This document shows positions 6,035 through 11,236 of a stretch of 11,236 nt of DNA, piece by piece. Both the position numbers and the translations under genes were made by a program. The stretch is from assembly GCA_050014835.1 (NCBI GenBank), contig JBEKCO010000053.1:1-11236 (forward strand), in the 5' to 3' direction. Source of the stretch: Bog-793 sp050014835. GTDB taxonomy: Bacteria; Actinomycetota; Acidimicrobiia; Acidimicrobiales; Bog-793. The notes beneath the pieces are model-generated. The model was not told the DNA's origin. It saw only the letters and a list, made by a program, of their open reading frames with translations, and did not search any database. Every line of letters begins with the position of its first letter. Positions within the stretch are counted from its first letter, which is position 1.

Positions 6035-7222
6035 GTGGTCGTGAGTGAAACGCCTTCCTTTGCTGCGCTCGGCGTCGACGCGAAACTCGTCGAGGCGCTG
6101 CACGCCGAGGGCATCGACCAACCCTTCGACGTGCAGACGCTAACGATCCCCGACGCGATCGCCGGCCGCGACGTCTGCGGCAAGGCGAAGACCGGCAGCG
6201 GCAAGACGCTTGCCTTCGGGCTGCCGATGCTGATGGCGACCCCGGCCTCAAAGTCGCGCCTGCCGGCCTCGCTCGTCCTCGAACCGACGCGTGAGCTCGC
6301 CCTCCAGGTGACCGAGGTGCTCGCCCGGTTGGGCAAGGCGATCGACCGGCGGGTCGGCGCCGTCTACGGCGGAGCCGACCTCGACGAGCAGGTCCGCATG
6401 GTGAACCGGGGCCTCGACATCGTCGTCGCGACCCCGGGACGCCTCATCGATCTCGTCGACCGCAAGGCGGTCGCCCTCTCGGAGATCTCGACCCTTGTCG
6501 TCGACGAGGCGGACCGCATGGCCGACATGGGGTTCATGCCGCAGGTCGAATGGCTGCTCCGCCACATCACCGGTCCCCACCAGACGTTGCTGTTCTCGGC
6601 GACGCTCGACTCGACCGTCGACCGCCTGGTGAATCGCTATCTCACCGACCCCGTCTTCCACGAGACGCACTCGGACCAGGTGACCGTCGACGAGATGGAG
6701 CACCATTTCTTCAAGGTCCACCAGCTCGACAAGGCGAAGGTCGTCGGCACGATCGCCCACGGGGCGGGAAAGACCCTCGTGTTCGTGCGCACGAAACGGG
6801 GCGCCGACCGCCTCACGGCGGCGCTCCACGCCGAGGGAGTGCGAGCCGCCGCGATCCACGGGGACCTGCGCCAGGGGGCGCGCGAGCGCGCGCTCCGGGA
6901 CTTCGCGAAAGGCAAGCTCGAGGCGCTCGTCGCGACCGACGTGGCGGCCCGCGGGCTCGACATCGAGGGCGTCGACGTCGTCGTCCACTACGACCCGCCG
7001 GAAGACCAAAAGGCGTACATCCACCGCTCGGGACGCACCGCGAGGGCCGGCGAGGCCGGCGTCGTGGTGACCCTGCTGCTATGGGACCAGGAGCTCCCCG
7101 CCGAGCGGCTCCAACGCCGGCTCGGTCTGTCGGTCCCGATCATCGAGGTCTTCTCGAACGACGTGCGACTGTCGAACCTCGTCCCGCTGCTTCCCGAGGA
7201 CGCGACCGAACTCTCGCCCTAA
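6035..7222 (+). CDS. DEAD-box RNA helicase (minimal core)
   Basis: A 395-residue ATP-dependent RNA helicase with all core motifs: Phe9 and Gln34 of the Q motif, Walker A AKTGSGKT (51-58), PTRELA (84-89), YGG (111-113), TPGR (133-136), VVDEAD (155-160), SAT (188-190), LVFVRTKRGADRL (248-260), ATDVAARGLDIEGVDVVVHYD (300-320) and HRSGRTARAG (330-339). It stops about 55 residues after motif VI, so it lacks the basic C-terminal tail and RNA-binding domain found in DeaD/CsdA and many RhlE proteins. The likely role is RNA unwinding in ribosome assembly or mRNA turnover. The GTG at 6035 follows GGTGA by 7 bases; a second in-frame GTG at 6041 would remove two residues. The gene is divergent from bcp with 108 bases between them and convergent with the aminotransferase gene, 19 bases after its stop. 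Confidence 0.95.
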   Translation: MVVSETPSFAALGVDAKLVEALHAEGIDQPFDVQTLTIPDAIAGRDVCGKAKTGSGKTLAFGLPMLMATPASKSRLPASLVLEPTRELALQVTEVLARLGKAIDRRVGAVYGGADLDEQVRMVNRGLDIVVATPGRLIDLVDRKAVALSEISTLVVDEADRMADMGFMPQVEWLLRHITGPHQTLLFSATLDSTVDRLVNRYLTDPVFHETHSDQVTVDEMEHHFFKVHQLDKAKVVGTIAHGAGKTLVFVRTKRGADRLTAALHAEGVRAAAIHGDLRQGARERALRDFAKGKLEALVATDVAARGLDIEGVDVVVHYDPPEDQKAYIHRSGRTARAGEAGVVVTLLLWDQELPAERLQRRLGLSVPIIEVFSNDVRLSNLVPLLPEDATELSP

Positions 7223-7241
7223 CCGGGGCCCGCTCGCGCGG

Positions 7242-8432
7242 TCAGAGCGCCGAGAAGAAGCGGGAAAGCCGCCCGAGCGCCTCGTCGACGACGGCAGTCG
7301 TCGTGGCGAAGTTGAGCCGGGCGTGGCCCCGGCCGGACGAGCCGAACTCCGGGCCCGACATCAAGGTCACGCGCGCCCGGGCGGCGATCTCCCGGGCCGG
7401 GTCGTCGCCGAGGCCCGTCCGGCGCAGGTCGAGCCAGGCGAGGTACGTAGCCTCCGGCGGGACGCACGACACCTGGTCGAGACCGGCGATCACGTTCGTC
7501 ACCCGATCACGATTGGCGACGAGGTGGGCGATGACGGCGTCGAGCCAGGGCAGTCCCTCGGTCCAGGCGGTGATCGCGGCGAGGATCCCGAGGTTGTTCG
7601 CCCTTCCACGCTGCCGCTTCGGAGTCGCGCGCAGCCGCGCCGCGAGGTCCGCCGTGCCGCAGGCCGCCACGGCGCAACGCAGACCGGCGAGGTTGAAGGT
7701 CTTGCTCGCCGAGGACAACGTGATCGTCCGCTCGGCGATTTCCGCGCCGAGCGTCGCGATCGGGATGTGCGTCGAACCGGGGTAGACGAGATCACCGTGG
7801 ATCTCGTCGGAGATCACGATGAGGTCGGCGTCGACGGCGATCGACGCGAGCTCGGTGAGCTCGGAGCGGGTGAACACCCTGCCCGTCGGGTTGTGCGGGT
7901 TGCAAAGCAGCAACAGACGCGGCCGCTCGGCGGCGACGAGTTCCCGCAACGCGTCGGCGTCGAAGCGGTAGACGCCGTCGACAGGGGCGAGATCGTAGGC
8001 GACCATCCGCCGCGACTTCTCGTCGAGCGCGACGAAGTACGGCGGGTAGGCGGGCGTGAACGTGAGGATCCCGTCGCCCGGGTCCGTCAGTGCGTCGATC
8101 GCGAAGTAGATGGCCTGCACGACGTCGGTCGTCACCACGACCGACACCGGGTCGAAGTCCAGCCCGTGGCGCGACCTGCTCCACCGGGCGAACGTCGTGG
8201 CAAGCTGCGGCTCGAGTGAGGACATCGGGTAGCCGAGATCCCCCGTCGCGATGGCCTCCTCGAGCACCCGCCGGACCGGCGGCGCGATCGGATAGTCCAT
8301 GTCGGCAACCCACATCGGGATCGACGCCTCCCGATAAAGTCCCCATTTCTCGCCCCGGCGCGCCTCGAGCTCGGAGCGCGAGTAGCTGTCGAGATCGAAC
8401 GATTCGGTCAACGTATTACCGGTCCTTCCCAC
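7242..8432 (-). CDS. patB: PLP-dependent C-S lyase / aminotransferase, PatB/MalY type
   Basis: A 396-residue fold-type I PLP enzyme. MWVADMDYP (40-48) is characteristic of the MalY/PatB branch. NPHNPTGR (178-185) contains the Asn that contacts PLP; ISDEIHGDL (207-215) has the Asp209 that pairs with the pyridine nitrogen; SSASKTFNLAGLR (240-252) holds Lys244, the Schiff-base lysine; and Arg372 in ARLNFA binds the substrate carboxylate. Members cleave cystathionine or cysteine to pyruvate, ammonia and a thiol, or act as aminotransferases; the exact substrate cannot be read from the sequence. The GTG at 8432 is taken as the start, but a TTG at 8411 (residue 8) with GGAAGG upstream is possible. 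The aldehyde dehydrogenase gene lies 51 bases upstream on the same strand, so co-transcription is plausible. Confidence 0.9.
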   Translation of the reverse strand: MGRTGNTLTESFDLDSYSRSELEARRGEKWGLYREASIPMWVADMDYPIAPPVRRVLEEAIATGDLGYPMSSLEPQLATTFARWSRSRHGLDFDPVSVVVTTDVVQAIYFAIDALTDPGDGILTFTPAYPPYFVALDEKSRRMVAYDLAPVDGVYRFDADALRELVAAERPRLLLLCNPHNPTGRVFTRSELTELASIAVDADLIVISDEIHGDLVYPGSTHIPIATLGAEIAERTITLSSASKTFNLAGLRCAVAACGTADLAARLRATPKRQRGRANNLGILAAITAWTEGLPWLDAVIAHLVANRDRVTNVIAGLDQVSCVPPEATYLAWLDLRRTGLGDDPAREIAARARVTLMSGPEFGSSGRGHARLNFATTTAVVDEALGRLSRFFSAL

Positions 8433-8483
8433 GACAGGATCGCGCGGCGCGAACTTCGATCGCCGGTCACGGCTTCGCCTCAG

Positions 8484-9932
8484 TCACCACGAGCAGGCGA
8501 CGTACTTCGTCTCGAGATACTCGTTCATCCCCTCGTGACCGCCCTCCCGGCCGAGCCCCGACTGCTTCACGCCGCCGAAGGGAGCGGCCGGATCCGAGAC
8601 GAGTCCGCGGTTGAGCCCCACCATGCCGGTCTCCAGCGCCTCGGCGACCCGCAGCCCGCGCGCGAGGTCACCCGTGTAGACGTAGGAGACGAGACCGAGT
8701 ATCGAGTCGTTCGCGAACTCGATCGCCTCGGTCTCCGAGACGAAAGTGACGATCGGCGCGACCGGACCGAAGATCTCCTCCCGCAGGATCCCCGACCCCG
8801 GCGCCACCCGGTCGAGGACCGTCGCCGGATAGAAGTACCCCGGCCCGTCGGGAAGAGCGCCTCCGGTCAACGCCCGGGCGCCCTCCTCGAGCGCCCCCGC
8901 CACGAGGGCGGCGACCTTGTCGCGCGAGTCAGCGTTGACGAGCGGGCCGAGCCCGACGCCCTCCTCGAGCCCGTTACCCATGCGGATCGCGCCCATCGCG
9001 GCGACAAGCCGTCGTGAGAACTCCGCGGCGACAGACCGCTCGACATAGAAGCGGTTTGCCGCCGTGCAGGCCTCCCCCCCATTGCGCATCTTGGCGACTA
9101 TCGCGCCGCTGACTGCGGCGTCGAGATCGGCATCGGCGAACACGAGGAACGGCGCGTTGCCGCCGAGCTCCATCGAGCAGTTGAGGATCCGCTCGGACGC
9201 CTTGGCCAGCAGCATCCGGCCGACCTCGGTCGAACCGGTGAACGAGAGCTTGCGGACCCGGTTGTCGGCGATGACGGCGTCAATGAGCGGCCCGGGACGG
9301 GAGGTCGGCACGACGTTCACGACGCCGGGAGGAGCACCCGCCTCGTGGAGTATCCCGGCAAGCGCGAGCGCGGTGAGCGGTGTCTCCCGCGCGGGCTTGC
9401 AGACGACGGTGCAACCTGCGGCGAGCGCCGGACCGATCTTGCGGGTCAGCATCGCCGCCGGGAAGTTCCACGGGGTGATGAGGAGTGCGACACCGATCGG
9501 CTGGCGAAGCACGAGGATCCGGTTCGTGCCGGACGGAGCCGTGACGAACTCACCGGTGTTGCGCACCGCTTCCTCGGAGTTCCAGCGGAAGAACTCCGCG
9601 GCGTACGCCACCTCGCCGCGCGCGTCGGGGAGCGTCTTCCCGTTTTCCGCGACGACGAGACGCGCGAGCTCCTCGCCCCGGCCGGTCATCAACTCGAATG
9701 CCCGGCGCAGGACCTCGCCGCGCTCTCGCGGGGCGGCCTGCGACCAGACGGTGAGGGCATCGTGCGCCGCCTCGACTGCGCGAAGCGCGTCGGCGGGCGA
9801 CGCGTCGGCGACAGTCTCGAGGCGTGCCCCGGTCGCCGGGTCGTCGACATCGAAGCGCCGACCGCCCTCCGCGGCACACCACCGCCCCCCGATGTAGCAG
9901 TCAGTCGGCGCCGGTTTCTCGCTATCGCCCAT
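8484..9932 (-). CDS. gabD: NAD(P)-dependent aldehyde dehydrogenase, succinate-semialdehyde dehydrogenase type
   Basis: A 482-residue class I aldehyde dehydrogenase, normal length for GabD. Key residues are TPWNFP (153-158, with the oxyanion Asn156), Lys179 in CKPARETP for cofactor binding, FTGSTEVG (231-238), the general base Glu255 in MELGGNAPF, the nucleophile Cys289 in GGEACTAANRF, and EEIFGPV (385-391). GLVSDPAAPFGGVKQSGLGREG (443-464) matches SSADH-type enzymes, which oxidise succinate semialdehyde to succinate in GABA or 4-hydroxybutyrate use. Glutarate or another semialdehyde is possible, and no GABA transaminase is nearby. The ATG at 9932 begins the family-typical N-terminus; the frame stays open far upstream only because of GC bias. 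No clear Shine-Dalgarno is seen, and a TATCCT box at 9946-9941 leaves almost no leader. The patB-like gene follows 51 bases downstream. Confidence 0.9.
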   Translation of the reverse strand: MGDSEKPAPTDCYIGGRWCAAEGGRRFDVDDPATGARLETVADASPADALRAVEAAHDALTVWSQAAPRERGEVLRRAFELMTGRGEELARLVVAENGKTLPDARGEVAYAAEFFRWNSEEAVRNTGEFVTAPSGTNRILVLRQPIGVALLITPWNFPAAMLTRKIGPALAAGCTVVCKPARETPLTALALAGILHEAGAPPGVVNVVPTSRPGPLIDAVIADNRVRKLSFTGSTEVGRMLLAKASERILNCSMELGGNAPFLVFADADLDAAVSGAIVAKMRNGGEACTAANRFYVERSVAAEFSRRLVAAMGAIRMGNGLEEGVGLGPLVNADSRDKVAALVAGALEEGARALTGGALPDGPGYFYPATVLDRVAPGSGILREEIFGPVAPIVTFVSETEAIEFANDSILGLVSYVYTGDLARGLRVAEALETGMVGLNRGLVSDPAAPFGGVKQSGLGREGGHEGMNEYLETKYVACSW

Positions 9933-9940
9933 CGGGCCTG

Positions 9941-9946
9941 AGGATA
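9941..9946 (-). promoter_or_regulatory. Candidate -10 box for the aldehyde dehydrogenase gene
   Basis: TATCCT on the minus strand, 8 bases before the ATG at 9932. The same GTATCCT heptamer stands upstream of bcp. If used, the transcript would begin within a few bases of the start codon. No -35 element is recognisable. Confidence 0.3.
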
Positions 9947-10034
9947 CGCCGGATGGGCTCGACGCCGGACGCGCACGAAACTCACCGGAAACCGGCGCGC
10001 GGAACGTGCCGACAGAATCGGACCGACAACCGGT

Positions 10035-10040
10035 AACAAT
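10035..10040 (+). promoter_or_regulatory. Candidate -10 box for a leaderless methyltransferase mRNA
   Basis: AACAAT (4 of 6 to TATAAT) within GGTAACAATGG, a locally AT-rich patch, ending 6 bases before the GTG at 10047. That spacing would place the transcription start at the start codon, and no Shine-Dalgarno is seen. Confidence 0.3.
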
Positions 10041-10046
10041 GGACCG

Positions 10047-10859
10047 GTGCTCCATCTGAACCGACGCCGGGCGGAGACCTTCGGCGAGTACGCCGACCAG
10101 TACGACCGCGCGCGCCCAACTTATCCGGTCGCCCTCGTTGAGGCGGTCGGTCCCGGAGGCGGTTGCCGGGTGCTCGACGTCGGCTGCGGAACGGGCAAGG
10201 TGGCGCAGTTGTTCCGCGCGCGCGGCTGCGATGTCCTCGGCGTCGAGATCGACGAACGGATGGCGGCGGTCGCGCGCCGGCGCGGCATCCCCGTCGAGGT
10301 CTCGCCCTTCGAGACGTGGGAACCCGCCGGACGGACCTTCAACCTCGTCGTGAGCGGCCAGGCCTGGCACTGGGTCGACCCGTCCGTCGCCCCGGCGAAG
10401 GTGGCAGACGTGTTGACGGCGAACGGCCGGCTGGCCGCGTTCTGGAATTACGAGTATCCAAGCGACGAGGCGCTCGCCGCAGCAGTTGAAGATGCCTACG
10501 AGCGTTTCGCGCCCGAGCTCGAGGGGAGCGGAATCGGCCGGACCGCCGAGCGACGCCATGATTCGCAGACCCGGGAGCACGTTCGATGGATCGACGCCTG
10601 CGGACGGTTCGCCCCGTGCACCGTCGAACGGTTCCCGTGGACCTGGGAACTTGGCCGGGGCGAGTTCCTTGACCTCCTTAGGACCCACAGTGGTGTCGCG
10701 CTCCTCCCCGAAGACCGTCGGGACGCGATGCTCGCCGTGATCGCGGAGGCGATCGGCCAGGTGGGCAGCACGATCGCGCTCAACGTCGAAACGATCTGCA
10801 TCGTCGCCGTGAAGGCTGCGCCAGAGCGCGTCACAACCGCGGCCTTCTCGGCGCACTGA
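10047..10859 (+). CDS. Class I SAM-dependent methyltransferase
   Basis: A 270-residue Rossmann-fold methyltransferase. TFGEYADQYDRARPTYP (11-27) is a common lead-in of this group. Motif I is LDVGCGTGK (43-51), binding SAM; GVEID (65-69) has the acidic residue expected to hold the SAM ribose; VSGQAWHWVDP (102-112) is motif IV-like and typical of the subgroup related to trans-aconitate and ubiquinone/menaquinone-type methyltransferases; and LAAFWNYEYPS (129-139) follows. The acceptor is unknown. The GTG at 10047 is chosen because it lies close to the conserved core and no better start exists just upstream; the ATG at 10039 is out of frame and stops within seven codons. The gene is divergent from the aldehyde dehydrogenase, with 114 bases between them. 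The lipoprotein gene follows after 51 bases. Confidence 0.9.
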   Translation: MLHLNRRRAETFGEYADQYDRARPTYPVALVEAVGPGGGCRVLDVGCGTGKVAQLFRARGCDVLGVEIDERMAAVARRRGIPVEVSPFETWEPAGRTFNLVVSGQAWHWVDPSVAPAKVADVLTANGRLAAFWNYEYPSDEALAAAVEDAYERFAPELEGSGIGRTAERRHDSQTREHVRWIDACGRFAPCTVERFPWTWELGRGEFLDLLRTHSGVALLPEDRRDAMLAVIAEAIGQVGSTIALNVETICIVAVKAAPERVTTAAFSAH

Positions 10860-10897
10860 ACGCACGCTCCATACCCCGCTCGCCCAACCGTCGACCC

Positions 10898-10903
10898 TGT
10901 AGT
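10898..10903 (+). promoter_or_regulatory. Candidate -10 box for a leaderless lipoprotein mRNA
   Basis: TGTAGT (4 of 6 to TATAAT, fits TnnAnT) ends 7 bases before the GTG at 10911, the spacing expected if transcription starts at the start codon. No ribosome site is present. Confidence 0.3.
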
Positions 10904-10910
10904 CCGCCAC

Positions 10911-11236
10911 GTGCAGTCCTCGGTTCGCGCGACGCGGGCTTCGTTGCTCCTCGGGGTGTCGAGCGCCGCCCTCCTCCTCGGTGCATGTGGCGCGAGCACA
11001 CCGAATACAGGCCCGACCCCGTCGGTGACGAGTACGACCTCGGCTCCGGCGAGCACGACCTCGACCCAGGCGGGCCCGGGCACGACGGTGACACCACTCA
11101 CGTCACCGAGCGCCGTGGCGGCGTGCAACGCCGATGCGGCGAGCGTCGAGACCGCGGTCCAGGCCTTCGACACGGTGCACGGATACTGGCTGACATCACC
11201 GAACCAACTCGTCGGCCCCGGCGGCGAGCTGGAGGT
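10911..11236 (+). CDS. Secreted lipoprotein, N-terminal part only (runs off right edge)
   Basis: 108 codons are present and the frame remains open. The N-terminus is a lipoprotein signal peptide: basic residues Arg6 and Arg9, a hydrophobic run at about 12-24, and the lipobox LGAC with lipidated Cys26. Residues 27 to about 70 form a Ser/Thr/Pro-rich linker, normal between membrane anchor and folded domain in actinobacterial lipoproteins. From about residue 72 a different segment starts (AACNADAASVETAVQAF, then a Tyr and TSPNQLV). It resembles the Cys-containing, helix-then-turn segment found near the end of some actinobacterial type IV pilin-like secreted proteins; this is a weak similarity from memory. 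The start GTG at 10911 is chosen for the signal peptide it creates. The function is unknown. The whole remainder lies outside the window. Confidence 0.7.
   Translation, partial: MQSSVRATRASLLLGVSSAALLLGACGASTPNTGPTPSVTSTTSAPASTTSTQAGPGTTVTPLTSPSAVAACNADAASVETAVQAFDTVHGYWLTSPNQLVGPGGELE
11030..11063 (+). repeat. Tandem 21-base repeat in the lipoprotein linker
   Basis: GAGTACGACCTCG (11030-11042) recurs as GAGCACGACCTCG (11051-11063) with one mismatch and a 21-base period. It encodes two STTSxxA heptads in the Ser/Thr-rich linker. Such tracts can change length by slippage or recombination, but two copies are few. Confidence 0.5.

Noticed and set aside
7230..7241. CCGC-TCGC-GCGG hairpin between the convergent helicase and PatB-like genes as a bidirectional terminator.
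   Set aside because: The position is right, but a 4-base stem with no T-tract is too weak in this base composition to claim.
9933..10910. A frame on the minus strand that stays open far upstream of the aldehyde dehydrogenase, through the region opposite the methyltransferase, suggesting a very long protein.
   Set aside because: The upstream part has no recognisable domain, lies antisense to a well-supported methyltransferase, and the dehydrogenase has a family-typical ATG at 9932. Long open antisense frames are expected at this GC content.
1..11236. Search for tRNA or rRNA genes, CRISPR repeats, transposases, integrases, toxin-antitoxin or phage-defence genes.
   Set aside because: None was recognised by reading both strands; every large frame with real motifs is accounted for by metabolic or housekeeping genes.

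Overview
This is an 11.2 kb high-GC window with densely packed genes. Most starts are GTG, Shine-Dalgarno signals are sparse and several mRNAs may be leaderless. Together with the DUF3090 / MSMEG_4193-type phosphomutase pair at the left end, a linked gene set I know from Actinomycetota (the Rv2133c-Rv2134c-Rv2135c region of Mycobacterium tuberculosis), this points to an actinobacterium. A deep-branching, F420-using lineage such as Acidimicrobiia is plausible but is inference. No RNA genes, insertion sequences, CRISPR arrays or phage genes were seen. No gene-free stretch exceeds about 200 bases.

Layout: (1) 1-1265, minus strand: a translationally coupled trio made of a phosphoglycerate-mutase-like phosphatase, a DUF3090 protein and the first 26 codons of a probable SCO1664-family protein that runs off the left edge. 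(2) 1266-1465: a divergent control region with a good sigma70-type promoter whose -10 sits inside a small palindrome. (3) 1466-4289, plus strand: a radical SAM/SPASM protein resembling TIGR04053, followed by a long-form nitronate-monooxygenase-like flavoprotein, with a GC-rich hairpin after it. (4) 4325-5926, minus strand: a Bcp peroxiredoxin followed after 9 bases by an FrhB-type iron-sulfur flavoprotein. (5) 6035-7222, plus strand: a minimal DEAD-box RNA helicase. (6) 7242-9932, minus strand: a succinate-semialdehyde-type aldehyde dehydrogenase followed by a PatB/MalY-type PLP C-S lyase/aminotransferase. (7) 10047-10859, plus strand: a class I SAM methyltransferase. (8) 10911 to the right edge, plus strand: the start of a secreted lipoprotein with a Ser/Thr/Pro-rich linker and a pilin-like segment.

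The content is mainly chromosomal housekeeping and redox metabolism and does not look like an accessory island. The least understood parts are the trio at the left edge, the radical SAM plus flavoenzyme pair with its unusual C-terminal cysteines, the peroxiredoxin/FrhB-like operon, and the lipoprotein cut off at the right edge. I did not find convincing evidence of an entirely new system. The findings list the places where something undescribed could hide.
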